A stretch of 64,000 nt of DNA, taken from Theocolax elegans. Lineage: Eukaryota; Arthropoda; Insecta; Hymenoptera; Cerocephalidae. The notes under the pieces were generated by a model, which saw only the letters and a program-made list of their open reading frames with translations, searched no databases and was not told the DNA's origin. Position numbers and translations under genes: made by a program. This document shows positions 46,901 to 61,300 of the stretch, in pieces. The stretch is taken from assembly GCA_026168455.1 (NCBI GenBank), contig CM047425.1:41250711-41314710 (forward strand), read 5' to 3'. Within the stretch, counting starts at the first letter, position 1; the number at the start of each line of letters is the position of its first letter.

Positions 46901-49727
46901 CCTTATTTAGTAGAGTTATCCAGATATACCTCAGAAATTCCCGAAATATCCAGGAAATCCCGTAATTAGTAGCGTCATCCCGAAAGAAATCAGAAATTTC
47001 CGAAATATCGAGGAAATACTACAATTAGTGGAGACATTTCGAAATACATCAGAAATTTCCGAAAAATCCAGGAAATCCCGTAATTAGTGGAGTCTCTCTA
47101 AAATATTTCAGAAATTCCCGAAATATAAGGGAAATTCCGTAATTAGTAGATTCATCCCGAATTTCCACAGAAATTCGCGTAATATCCAGGAAATCCCGTA
47201 ATTGGTAGAATCATCCCGATATACCTCGGAATTCCCAAAAGATCCAGGAAATCCCGTAATTGGTAGATTCATCCCGAATTTCCTTAGATATTCCCGAAAT
47301 ATCCAGGAAATCCCTTATTTAGTAGAGTTATCCAGTAATACCTCAGAAATTGCCGAAATATCCAGAAAATCCCTTAATTTGTAGAGTTATCCAAAAATAC
47401 CACAGAAATTCTCAACATACCCAGGAAAAACCATAATTAGTGGAGTTTTTTTTTAAATTCCTCAGCAATAACCGAATGATCCAGGAAATCCCGTATTTGG
47501 TAGAATCATCACGAAATTCCTCAGATATTCCCGAAATATCCAGGAAATCCCGTAATTAGTGGAGTCTTTCTGTAGTATTTTAGAAATTCCCGATATATCC
47601 AGGAAATCCCTTATTTAGTAGAGTTATCCAGAAATACCTCAGAAATTCACGAAATATCCAGGAAATTCCGTTATTATTGGTGTTATCCCGAATTTTCTCA
47701 GAAATTCCCGAAAGATCCAGGAAATCCCGTAATTAGTAGCGTCATTTCGAAATATCTCAGAAATTCTCGAAATATCCTGGAAATCCCGTAATTAGTAGAG
47801 TTATCCAGAAATACCTCAGAACTTCCCCAAATATCCAGGAAATCCCTTAATTTGTAGAGTTATCCAAAAATACCACAGAAATTCTCGAAATATCCAGGAA
47901 ATACCATAATTGGTGGAGTTTTTTTTAAATACCTCAGCAATAACCGAATGATCCAGGAAATCTTGTAATTGGTAAAATCGTCACGAAATTCCTCAGATAT
48001 TCCCGAAATATCCAGGAAATCCCGTAATTAGTGGAGTCTTTCTGTAGTATTTTAGAAATTCCCGAAATATCCAGGAAATCCCTTATTTAGGAGAGTTATC
48101 CATAAATACCTCAGAAATTCACGAAATATCCAGGAAATTCCGTTATTATTGGTGTTATCCCGAATTTCCTCAGAAATTCCCGAAAGATCCAGGAAATCCC
48201 GTAATTGGTAGAGTCATCACGAATTTCGTCAGATATTCCCGAAATATCAAGGAAATCCCGTAATTAGTAGCGTCATTTCGAAATATCTCAGAAATTCTCG
48301 AAATATCCTGGAAATCCCGTAATTAGTAGAGTTATCCAGAAATACCTCAGAAATTCCCCAAATATCCAGGAAATCCCTCAATTTGTAGAGTTATCCAAAA
48401 ATACCACAGAAATTCTCGAAATATCCAGTAAATCCCATAATTAGTGGAGTCTTTCTGAAATATTTCAGAAATTCCCGAAATATCCAGGAAATCCCTTAAA
48501 TGGTAGAGTTATCCAGAAATTCCTCAGAAATTCCCGAAATACCCAGGAAATCCCGTAATTAGTGGAGTCTCTCAGAAATATTTCAGTAATTCCCGAAATA
48601 TACAGGAAATTCCGTAATGAGTAGATTCATCCCGAATTTCCACAGAAATTCGCGTACTATCCAGGAAATCCCGTAATAGGTAGAATCATCCCGAAATACC
48701 TCGGAATTCCCAAAAGATCCAGGAAATCCCGTAATTGGTAGATTCATCCCGAATTTCCTTAGATATTCCCGAAATATCCAGGAAATACCATAATTAGTGG
48801 GGTCTTTCAGAAATATTTCAGAAATTCCCGAAATATCCAGGAAATAGATTATTAAGTAGAGTTATCCAGAAATACCTTAGAAATTCCCGAAAGATCCAGG
48901 AAATTCCGTAATTATCAGTCATCCCGAATTTTTTCAGAAATTCCCGAAATTTCCAGAAAATCCCGTTATTATTGGTGTTATCCCGAATTTACTCAGAAAT
49001 TTCCGAAATATCCTGGAAATCCCGTAGTTAGTAGAGTGATCCAGAAATACCTCAGATATTCCCGAAATATCCAAAAAATCCCGTAATTAGTGGAGTCTTC
49101 CTGAAATATTTGAGAAATTCCCGAAATATCCAGAATTTCCCGTAAATGATAGCGTCATCTCGAAATACCTCAGGAATCCCCGAAAGATCCAGGAAATCCC
49201 GTATTTGGTAGAGTCATCACGAATTTCGTCAGATATTCCCGAAATATCAAGGAAATCCCGTAATTACTAGCGTCATTTCGAAATATCTCAGAAATTCTCG
49301 AAATATCCTGGAAATTCCGTAATTAGTAGAGTTATCCAGAAATACCTCAGAAATTCCCCAAATATCCAGGAAATCCCTCAATTTGTAGAGTTATCCAAAA
49401 ATACCACAGAAATTCTCGAAATATCCAGGAAATCCCGTAATTAGTGGAGTCTTTCTGAAATATTTCAGAAATTCCCGAAATATCAAGGAAATTCCGTAAT
49501 TAGTAGCGTCATCCCGAAATACCTCAGCAATTCCCGAAAGATCCTGGAAATCCCGTAATTGGTAGAATCATCACGAATTTCCTCAGATATTCCCGAAATA
49601 TCCAGGATATCCCGTAATTAGTGGAAGTCTTTTTGAAATATTTCAGAAATTCCCGAAATATCCAGGAAACCCCGTAATTAGTCGACTCATCCCGAATTTC
49701 CTCCGAAATTCCCGAAAGATCTAGGAA
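40974..49727. repeat. 59 bp satellite array A3
   Basis: The first 2.48 kb belong to unit copy 3 and contain one 2,059 bp higher-order repeat. From 43,453 the monomers are more diverged and partly rearranged, with truncated units (for example near 44,230 and 44,650). Local amplifications include a 236 bp (4-mer) period at 45,081, 45,317 and 45,553, and a 1,180 bp (20-mer) duplication (46,022 and 47,202). The array ends at GATCTAGGAA near 49,727. Confidence 0.97.
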
Positions 49728-50227
49728 CTGTTTGTCATAATTCCAGGGACACATAAAGTCTAAAAAAGATATTGTTTATTGATATAATTATTTACAGTAA
49801 AATGGGAATTCACAGAAAAATGCTTATTTTAGATATATTTCTAAATATAATTTGTTATTAATATTACAAATAATATATATTTATTATAATTTTTGAATAC
49901 ATACAATTTATACCTGGCACCACGACAATTAATTGTTGACAACAAAATTAATTATCAGTTGTGCAATTGTAATAATTAATGGTAAAATGTATGTATAAAA
50001 AGTTGTACGTACGTACGTACGCGGACTACTGAAACTTCCAAGCCAAAAAACTAATAAAAAACGAGTCTTTAAAAAATTTGTAATAGTGGTAAATTTATCC
50101 TCGTATCAATGCGATCACAATGGACTCATAAAAAATGACATTCACTAAATATTTTTTACAGTATAAGGGGTTTTTTACAGAAAGATTCACAATTTCACTT
50201 ATAAAATTTTAATATTATGTAGATTTG
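49728..50227. repeat. Array flank, copy 1 of 2
   Basis: About 500 bp of AT-rich non-satellite sequence directly after array A3, repeated nearly exactly after array B (62,583-63,112). It contains a short ACGT run (about 50,005-50,021). No gene is seen. The two copies diverge at GTAGATT. Confidence 0.9.
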
Positions 50228-50454
50228 CACCCGTAAGTACTCACGCATACACAAACCATCTTATATTTATTCCTGTAGATATTAATTACTAATATCTACA
50301 GGAATAATAACTACAATAAAAATAAACAAATTGTTAAAACGTAAAATACACACTGTGGGGCATGTCAAATTCACTCATTTAATTAATATTTAAATTATAG
50401 ACAAAATCTGTAATCAAATAACAAGAAAATACATTTTAATAAAGAATGTCCAAA

Positions 50455-52065
50455 TATCCCAAGATAATAAAAAATCAATAATGTACCCTCTATATAAAAA
50501 GTTAAAAAAACAATAAAAAACTCAATAATCACAACACAATTATCCATAATGAAAAAAATTTTTTAAAGAAATCACAGAAAAACTGAAAAGTCAATAATAG
50601 ATGCTCTACAAAAAAATATTGCCAAAACATCTTAAAGTAAAAGAACTGAATAATTACTACCAAATTTCCCATATTAAACATTATAAAAACGATGTCTAAA
50701 AATGCTAATCTGATTAAAAATCAATAATAAATCCTCTATAAAAAAGCCCCACACATAACACACACGTACTCACCCACCTTTGTACCCCGTTTGTCACGCA
50801 GGGATACACTTTCCCACAAAACCAATCGTCCAAGTTTCCACTCATCTACACGCAATGCTAACGCTCTGGCCTACAAATACTCTCTATCACACATTCTTTT
50901 TGCATTCGCCCGCTAAAACTCACTCATAAACACACCCACGTATGTGCATGCCCATAAACACTCGCTAACTGAATACGCGCGCGCACACACAAATACACAC
51001 ACACATATACATATACACAAACACATACACGCACACGCACACACATACACACACGTATATATCAATAATGGTTCCTGTACAAAAAAAGTTCTATTTCCAA
51101 GATTACCCATTATAAAGAACAGAGTATTTAACATAAAATTTCCCATGATAAAAAAATTATTGCAAACGAAGTTTATGTATCCCAGAATAAGTATACATCA
51201 ATAATGGTTCCTGTACAAAAAAGGTTCCAGTGCCAAGATTCCCCACAATAAAGAGCAGACAAATTAATGAATAATTTCCCATATCAAAAAAATAATTACA
51301 ATCGATGTCTATATATTCCTGAATAAGTATAAATCATTAATGGTTCCTCTACAAAAAAAGTTCTAGTGCCAAGATTCCCCATAATAAAGAACGGACCAAT
51401 TAATGGATAATTTCCCATAATAAAACAATGTTTTCAAATGATGTCTATATATCCTAGAATAAGCATAAATCAATAATGGTTCCTGAACAAAAAAGGTTCC
51501 AGAGCCAAGATTCCCCATAATAAAGAACAGAATTATTTATGAATAATTTTCCATAATAAAAAAATTTGTTCTAATGGTGACGATATATCCCACAATAAGT
51601 AGTAATCAACAATAGTTTTTCTTGAAATAAAAGTTCTATTTCCAAGATTCCCCATTGTAATGACCAGAGTATTTAACATAAATTTTCACATGATAAAAAA
51701 ATTATTGCAAACCAAGTCTATGTATCCCAGAATATATATAAATCAATAATGGTTCCTGTACGAAAAAAGTACTAGTGCCAAGATTCCTAATAATAAAGAA
51801 CGGACCGATTAATGAATAATTTCCCACAATATAAAAATAATTACAATCGATGTCTATATATTCCAGAATAAGTATAATTCAACAATAACTTTACTTGAAA
51901 AAAAAGTTCTATTTCCAAGATTCCCCATTGTAATGACCAGAGTAATTAACATAAATTTTCCCATGATAAAAAAATTATTGCAAACCAAGTCTATGTATCC
52001 CAGAATATGTATAAATGAATAATGGTTCCTGTACGAAAAAAGTACTAGTGCCAAGATTCCTCATC
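50455..52065. repeat. ~136 bp minisatellite
   Basis: A block starting ATCAATAATGGTTCCTGTAC and followed by an A-run and CCAAGATTCCCCAT recurs at about 51,061, 51,197, 51,333, 51,469, 51,606, 51,743, 51,887 and 52,013 (spacing mostly 136-137). More diverged versions at about 50,468, 50,597 and 50,727 are spaced about 130. A simple-sequence stretch separates the two groups. There is no coding capacity. Confidence 0.85.
50755..51060. repeat. CA-rich simple sequence within the minisatellite
   Basis: C/A-rich sequence becoming an imperfect (CA)n run from about 50,982 to 51,058. The ORFs on both strands here are by-products of the dinucleotide repeat. Confidence 0.8.
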
Positions 52066-52104
52066 TTTCAATTAAAGAAATTTTTACGATTGAGTCACGC
52101 AAAT

Positions 52105-52136
52105 ATCTCTCTCTCTCTCTCTCTTTCTCTCTCTCC
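52105..52136. repeat. (CT)n microsatellite
   Basis: Nearly pure CT run with one TTT interruption, followed by a CA-rich stretch up to about 52,210. Confidence 0.9.
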
Positions 52137-52302
52137 ACACACTATACACACGCGTACACAAAAAGTCACAAACACATACCACATATTCACACCATATATA
52201 AAAGCATCCACCCACTCGTCCGTAGACACCTACAAAGAGAACATTTGATTGGCGTTTATACAAAAAGAGTGCATGTACACCAGACCTTTAGAACTTTACA
52301 GA

Positions 52303-55300
52303 CGAAAAATCCAGAAAATATCAGAAATTCCCGAAAAATCCTGGAAATCTCGTAATTAGTAGAGTTATTCAGAAATACCTCAGAAATTCCCGAAAGATCC
52401 AGCAAATCCCCTAATTAGTAGCGTCATCCTGAAATATCTCAGCAATTCCCGAAAGATCCAGGAAATCCCGAAATTGGTAGAATCATCACGAATTTCCTTA
52501 GATATTACCGAAATATCCAGAAAGTCCCGTAATTATTGGAGTCTTTCTGAAATATTTCAGAAATTCCCGAAATATCCAAGAAATTCCGTAATTAGCAGTC
52601 ATCCCGAATTTCTTCAGAAATTCCCGAAATATCCAGGAAATCCCGAAATTAGCAGCGTCATCCCGAAATAGATCAGAAATTCCCGAAACATCCAGGAAAT
52701 TCCACAATTAGTGGAGACATTTCGAAATATCTCAGAAATTCCCGAAGTATCCAGAAAATCCCGTTATAATTAGTGGAATCTTGCTCAAATATTTCAGAAA
52801 TTCGCGAAATATCCAGGACAACCCGCAATTAGTAGAGTCATCCTGAAATAGCTAAGAAAAACCAGAAAGATCCAGGAAACCCGTAATTAGTAGCGTCATC
52901 CCGAAATGTCTCAGCAATTCCCAAAAGAACCAGGAAATCCCGTAATTGGTAGAATCATTACGAATTTCCTCAGATATTCCCGAAATATCCAAGAAATCCC
53001 GTAATTAGTAGTCATCCCGAATTTCTTCAGAAATTCCCGATATATCCTGGAAATGCCGCAATTAGCAGCGTCATCCCGAAATACCTCAGCAATTGGCGTA
53101 ATATCCAGGAAAATCCGTAATTGGTAGAATCATCCCGAAATACCTCAGAAACTCCCGAAATATCCAGGAAATTCCACAATTAGTGGAGACATTTCGAAAT
53201 ACCTAGGAAATTCCCGAAATGTCCAGGAAATCCCTTAATTAGTAGAGTTATCAAGAAATACCTCAGGAATTCCCGAAATATCCAGGAAATACCATAATTA
53301 GTTGAGCCTAGCTGAAATCTTTCAGAAATTCCCGAAATATCCAGGAAATACCATAATTAGTGGAGCCTAGCTGAAATCTTTCAGAAATTCCCGAAATATC
53401 CAGGAAATCCCGTAATTGGTAGAATCATCCCGAAATACCTCAGAAATTCCCGAAATATCCAGGAAATCCCTTAATTAGCAGCGTCATCCCGAAATAGATC
53501 AGAAATTCCCGAAACATCCAGGAAATTCCACAATTAGTGGAGACATTTCGAAATATCTCAGAAATTCCCGAAGTATCCAGAAAATTCCGTTATTATTGGT
53601 GTTATCCCTAATTTCCTCAGAAATTCCCGAAATATCCAGGAAATTCCATAATTAGTGGAGACATTCAAAAATATGTCAGAAATTCCCGAAATATTCTGGA
53701 AATCCCGTAATTAGTAGAGTTATCCAGAAATACCTAAGAAATTCCCGAAATATCCAGGAAATCCCGTAATTTGTTTAGTTATCCCGAAATAGCTCAAAAA
53801 TTCCCGAAAGGTCCAGGATATTCCGTAATTGGTAGATTCATCGCGAATTTCCACTGAATTTCGCGTAATATCCAGGAAATCCCGTAATTGGTAGAATCAT
53901 CCCGAAATACCTCAGAAATTCCCTAAATATCCAGGATATCCCGTAATTGGTAGATTCATCCCGAATTTCCTCAGATATTCCCGAAATATCTAAGAAATCC
54001 CGTAATTAGTAGTCATCCCGAATTTCTTCAGAAATTCCCGAAATATCCTGGAAATGCCGTAATTAGTAGCGTCATCCCGAAATACCTCAGCAATTGGCGT
54101 AATATCCAGGAAAACCCGTAATTGGTAGAATCATCCCGAAATACCTCAGAAACTCCCGAAATATCCAGGAAATTCCACAATTAGTGGAGACATTTCGAAA
54201 TACCTAGGAAATTCCCGAAATGTCCAGGAAATCCCTTAATTAGTAGAGTTATCAAGAAATACCTCAGGAATTCCCGAAATATCCAGGAAATCCCGAAATT
54301 AGCAGCGTCATCCCGAAATAGATCAGAAATTCCCGAAACATCCAGGAAATTCCACAATTAGTGGAGACATTTCGAAATATCTCAGAAATTCCCGAAGTAT
54401 CCAGAAAATCCCGTTATTATTGGTGTTATCCCTAATTTCCTCAGAAATTCCCGAAATATCCAGGAAATTCCATAATTAGTGGAGACATTCAAAATATGTC
54501 AGAAATTCCCGAAATATCCTGGAAATCCCGTAATTAGTAGAGTTATCCAGAAATACCTAAGAAATTCCCGAAATATCCAGGAAATTCCACAATTAGTGGA
54601 GACATTTCGAAATATCTCAGAAATTCCCGAAGTATCCAGAAAATCCCGTTATAATTAGTGGAATCTTGCTCAAATATTTCAGAAATTCGCGAAATATCCA
54701 GGACAACCCGCAATTAGTAGAGTCATCCTGAAATAGCTAAGAAAAACCAGAAAGATCCAGGAAACCCGTAATTAGTAGCGTCATCCCGAAATGTCTCAGC
54801 AATTCCCAAAAGAACCAGGAAATCCCGTAATTGGTAGAATCATTACGAATTTCCTCAGATATTCCCGAAATATCCAAGAAATCCCGTAATTAGTAGTCAT
54901 CCCGAATTTCTTCAGAAATTCCCGATATATCCTGGAAATGCCGCAATTAGCAGCGTCATCCCGAAATACCTCAGCAATTGGCGTAATATCCAGGAAAACC
55001 CGTAATTGGTAGAATCATCCCGAAATACCTCAGAAACTCCCGAAATATCCAGGAAATTCCACAATTAGTGGAGACATTTCGAAATACCTAGGAAATTCCC
55101 GAAATGTCCAGGAAATCCCTTAATTAGTAGAGTTATCAAGAAATACCTCAGGAATACCCGAAATATCCAGGAAATACCATAATTAGTTGAGCCTAGCTGA
55201 AATCTTTCAGAAATTCCCGAAATATCCAGGAAATACCATAATTAGTGGAGCCTAGCTGAAATCTTTCAGAAATTCCCGAAATATCCAGGAAATCCCGTAA

Positions 55301-58300
55301 TTGGTAGAATCATCCCGAAATACCTCAGAAATTCCCGAAATATCCAGGAAATCCCTTAATTAGCAGCGTCATCCCGAAATAGATCAGAAATTCCCGAAAC
55401 ATCCAGGAAATTCCACAATTAGTGGAGACATTTCGAAATATCTCAGAAATTCCCGAAGTATCCAGAAAATCCCGTTATTATTGGTGTTATCCCTAATTTC
55501 CTCAGAAATTCCCGAAATATCCAGGAAATTCCATAATTAGTGGAGACATTCAAAAATATGTCAGAAATTCCCGAAATATCCTGGAAATCCCGTAATTAGT
55601 AGAGTTATCCAGAAATACCTAAGAAATTCCCGAAATATCCAGGAAATCCCGTAATTTGTTTAGTTATCCCGAAATAGCTCAAAAATTCCCGAAAGGTCCA
55701 GGATATTCCGTAATTGGTAGATTCATCGCGAATTTCCACTTAATTTCGCGTAATATCCAGGAATCCCGTAATTGGTAGAATCATCCCGAAATACCTCAGA
55801 AATTCCCTAAATATCCAGGAAATCCCGTAATTTGTAGATTCATCCCGAATTTCCTCAGATATTCCCGAAATATCCAGGAAATACTATAATTAGTGGAGTC
55901 TTTCTGAAATATTTCAGAAATTCCCGAAATTTCCAAGAAATCCCGTAATTAGTAGTCATCCCGAATTTTTCCAGAAATTCCCGAAATATCCAGAAATTCC
56001 CGTAATTAGTAGCGTCATCCCAACATACCTCAGGAATTCCCGACAGATCGAGGAAATCCCGTTATTGGTAGAGTCATCACGAATTTCCTCAGATATTCCC
56101 GAAATATCCAGGAAATCCCGTAATTTGTTTAGTTATCCCGAAATAGCTCAAAAATTCCCGAAAGGTCCAGGATATTCCGTAATTGGTAGATTCATCGCGA
56201 ATTTCCACTGAATTTCGCGTAATATCCAGGAAATCCCGTAATTGGTAGAATCATCCCGAAATACCTCAGAAATTCCCTAAATATCCAGGAAATCCCGTAA
56301 TTGGTAGATTCATCCCGAATTTCCTCAGATATTCCCGAAATATCTAAGAAATCCCGTAATTAGTAGTCATCCCGAATTTCTTCAGAAATTCCCGAAATAT
56401 CCTGGAAATGCCGTAATTAGTAGCGTCATCCCGAAATACCTCAGCAATTGGCGTAATATCCAGGAAAACCCGTAATTGGTAGAATCATCCCGAAATACCT
56501 CAGAAACTCCCGAAATATCCAGGAAATTCCACAATTAGTGGAGACATTTCGAAATACCTAGGAAATTCCCGAAATGTCCAGGAAATCCCTTAATTAGTAG
56601 AGTTATCAAGAAATACCTCAGGAATTCCCGAAATATCCAGGAAATCCCGAAATTAGCAGCGTCATCCCGAAATAGATCAGAAATTCCCGAAACATCCAGG
56701 AAATTCCACAATTAGTGGAGACATTTCGAAATATCTCAGAAATTCCCGAAGTATCCAGAAAATCCCGTTATTATTGGTGTTATCCCTAATTTCCTCAGAA
56801 ATTCCCGAAATATCCAGGAAATTCCATAATTAGTGGAGACATTCAAAAATATGTCAGAAATTCCCGAAATATCCTGGAAATCCCGTAATTAGTAGAGTTA
56901 TCCAGAAATACCTAAGAAATTCCCGAAATATCCAGGAAATTCCACAATTAGTGGAGACATTTCGAAATATCTCAGAAATTCCCGAAGTATCCAGAAATCC
57001 CGTTATAATTAGTGGAATCTTGCTCAAATATTTCAGAAATTCGCGAAATATCCAGGACAACCCGCAATTAGTAGAGTCATCCTGAAATAGCTAAGAAAAC
57101 CAGAAAGATCCAGGAAACCCGTAATTAGTAGCGTCATCCCGAAATGTCTCAGCAATTCCCAAAAGAACCAGGAAATCCCGTAATTGGTAGAATCATTACG
57201 AATTTCCTCAGATATTCCCGAAATATCCAAGAAATCCCGTAATTAGTAGTCATCCCGAATTTCTTCAGAAATTCCCGATATATCCTGGAAATGCCGCAAT
57301 TAGCAGCGTCATCCCGAAATACCTCAGCAATTGGCGTAATATCCAGGAAAACCCGTAATTGGTAGAATCATCCCGAAATACCTCAGAAACTCCCGAAATA
57401 TCCAGGAAATTCCACAATTAGTGGAGACATTTCGAAATACCTAGGAAATTCCCGAAATGTCCAGGAAATCCCTTAATTAGTAGAGTTATCAAGAAATACC
57501 TCAGGAATACCCGAAATATCCAGGAAATACCATAATTAGTTGAGCCTAGCTGAAATCTTTCAGAAATTCCCGAAATATCCAGGAAATACCATAATTAGTG
57601 GAGCCTAGCTGAAATCTTTCAGAAATTCCCGAAATATCCAGGAAATCCCGTAATTGGTAGAATCATCCCGAAATACCTCAGAAATTCCCGAAATATCCAG
57701 GAAATCCCTTAATTAGCAGCGTCATCCCGAAATAGATCAGAAATTCCCGAAACATCCAGGAAATTCCACAATTAGTGGAGACATTTCGAAATATCTCAGA
57801 AATTCCCGAAGTATCCAGAAAATCCCGTTATTATTGGTGTTATCCCTAATTTCCTCAGAAATTCCCGAAATATCCAGGAAATTCCATAATTAGTGGAGAC
57901 ATTCAAAAATATGTCAGAAATTCCCGAAATATCCTGGAAATCCCGTAATTAGTAGAGTTATCCAGAAATACCTAAGAAATTCCCGAAATATCCAGGAAAT
58001 CCCGTAATTTGTTTAGTTATCCCGAAATAGCTCAAAAATTCCCGAAAGGTCCAGGATATTCCGTAATTGGTAGATTCATCGCGAATTTCCACTTAATTTC
58101 GCGTAATATCCAGGAATCCCGTAATTGGTAGAATCATCCCGAAATACCTCAGAAATTCCCTAAATATCCAGGAAATCCCGTAATTTGTAGATTCATCCCG
58201 AATTTCCTCAGATATTCCCGAAATATCCAGGAAATACTATAATTAGTGGAGTCTTTCTGAAATATTTCAGAAATTCCCGAAATTTCCAAGAAATCCCGTA

Positions 58301-61300
58301 ATTAGTAGTCATCCCGAATTTTTCCAGAAATTCCCGAAATATCCAGAAATTCCCGTAATTAGTAGCGTCATCCCAACATACCTCAGGAATTCCCGACAGA
58401 TCGAGGAAATCCCGTTATTGGTAGAGTCATCACGAATTTCCTCAGATATTCCCGAAATATCCAGGAAATCCCGTAATTTGTTTAGTTATCCCGAAATAGC
58501 TCAAAAATTCCCGAAAGGTCCAGGATATTCCGTAATTGGTAGATTCATCGCGAATTTCCACTGAATTTCGCGTAATATCCAGGAAATCCCGTAATTGGTA
58601 GAATCATCCCGAAATACCTCAGAAATTCCCTAAATATCCAGGAAATCCCGTAATTGGTAGATTCATCCCGAATTTCCTCAGATATTCCCGAAATATCTAA
58701 GAAATCCCGTAATTAGTAGTCATCCCGAATTTCTTCAGAAATTCCCGAAATATCCTGGAAATGCCGTAATTAGTAGCGTCATCCCGAAATACCTCAGCAA
58801 TTGGCGTAATATCCAGGAAAACCCGTAATTGGTAGAATCATCCCGAAATACCTCAGAAACTCCCGAAATATCCAGGAAATTCCACAATTAGTGGAGACAT
58901 TTCGAAATACCTAGGAAATTCCCGAAATGTCCAGGAAATCCCTTAATTAGTAGAGTTATCAAGAAATACCTCAGGAATTCCCGAAATATCCAGGAAATCC
59001 CGAAATTAGCAGCGTCATCCCGAAATAGATCAGAAATTCCCGAAACATCCAGGAAATTCCACAATTAGTGGAGACATTTCGAAATATCTCAGAAATTCCC
59101 GAAGTATCCAGAAAATCCCGTTATTATTGGTGTTATCCCTAATTTCCTCAGAAATTCCCGAAATATCCAGGAAATTCCATAATTAGTGGAGACATTCAAA
59201 AATATGTCAGAAATTCCCGAAATATCCTGGAAATCCCGTAATTAGTAGAGTTATCCAGAAATACCTAAGAAATTCCCGAAATATCCAGGAAATCCCGTAA
59301 TTTGTTTAGTTATCCCGAAATAGCTCAAAAATTCCCGAAAGGTCCAGGATATTCCGTAATTGGTAGATTCATCGCGAATTTCCACTTAATTTCGCGTAAT
59401 ATCCAGGAAATCCCGTAATTGGTAGAATCATCCCGAAATACCTCAGAAATTCCCTAAATATCCAGGAAATCCCGTAATTTGTAGATTCATCCCGAATTTC
59501 CTCAGATATTCCCGAAATATCCAGAAAATACTATAATTAGTGGAGTCTTTCTGAAATATTTCAGAAATTCCCGAAATTTCCAAGAAATCCCGTAATTAGT
59601 AGTCATCCCGAATTTTTCCAGAAATTCCCGAAATATCCAGAAATTCCCGTAATTAGTAGCGTCATCCCAACATACCTCAGGAATTCCCGACAGATCGAGG
59701 AAATCCCGTTATTGGTAGAGTCATCACGAATTTCCTCAGATATTCCCGAAATATCCAGGAAATCCCGTAATTTGTTTAGTTATCCCGAAATAGCTCAAAA
59801 ATTCCCGAAAGGTCCAGGATATTCCGTAATTGGTAGATTCATCGCGAATTTCCACTGAATTTCGCGTAATATCCAGGAAATCCCGTAATTGGTAGAATCA
59901 TCCCGAAATACCTCAGAAATTCCCTAAATATCCAGGAAATCCCGTAATTGGTAGATTCATCCCGAATTTCCTCAGATATTCCCGAAATATCCAAGAAATC
60001 CCGTAATTAGTAGCGTCATCCCAACATACCTCAGGAATTCCCGACAGATCGAGGAAATCCCGTTATTGGTAGAGTCATCACGAATTTCCTCAGATATTCC
60101 CGAAATATCCAGGAAATCCCGTAATTTGTTTAGTTATCCCGAATAGCTCAAAATTCCCGAAAGGTCCAGGATATTCCGTAATTGGTAGATTCATCGCGAA
60201 TTTCCACTGAATTTCGCGTAATATCCAGGAAATCCCGTAATTGGTAGAATCATCCCGAAATACCTCAGAAATTCCCTAAATATCCAGGAAATCCCGTAAT
60301 TGGTAGATTCATCCCGAATTTCCTCAGATATTCCCGAAATATCCAAGAAATCCGTAATTAGTAGCGTCATCCCAACATACCTCAGGAATTCCCGACAGAT
60401 CGAGGAAATCCCGTTATTGGTAGAGTCATCACGAATTTCCTCAGATATTCCCGAAATATCCAGGAAATCCCGTAATTTGTTTAGTTATCCCGAAATAGCT
60501 CAAAAATTCCCGAAAGGTCCAGGATATTCCGTAATTGGTAGATTCATCGCGAATTTCCACTGAATTTCGCGTAATATCCAGGAAATCCCGTAATTGGTAG
60601 AATCATCCCGAAATACCTCAGAAATTCCCTAAATATCCAGGAAATCCCGTAATTTGTAGATTCATCCCGAATTTCCTCAGATATTCCCGAAATATCCAGG
60701 AAATACTATAATTAGTGGAGTCTTTCTGAAATATTCAGAAATTCCCGAAATTTCCAAGAAATCCCGTAATTAGTAGTCATCCCGAATTTTTCCAGAAATT
60801 CCCGAAATATCCAGAAATTCCCGTAATTAGTAGCGTCATCCCAACATACCTCAGGAATTCCCGACAGATCGAGGAAATCCCGTTATTGGTAGAGTCATCA
60901 CGAATTTCCTCAGATATTCCCGAAATATCCAGGAAATCCCGTAATTTGTTTAGTTATCCCGAAATAGCTCAAAAATTCCCGAAAGGTCCAGGATATTCCG
61001 TAATTGGTAGATTCATCGCGAATTTCCACTGAATTTCGCGTAATATCCAGGAAATCCCGTAATTGGTAGAATCATCCCGAAATACCTCAGAAATTCCCTA
61101 AATATCCAGGAAATCCCGTAATTGGTAGATTCATCCCGAATTTCCTCAGATATTCCCGAAATATCCAAGAAATCCCGTAATTAGTAGTCATCCCGAATTT
61201 CTTCAGAAATTCCCGAAATATCCTGGAAATGCCGTAATTAGTAGCGTCATCCCGAAATACCTCAGCAATTGGCGTAATATCCAGGAAAACCCGTAATTGG

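Noticed and set aside
50913..51204. ORFs on both strands rich in His/Thr or Cys/Val
   Set aside because: They are translations of the (CA)n repeat.
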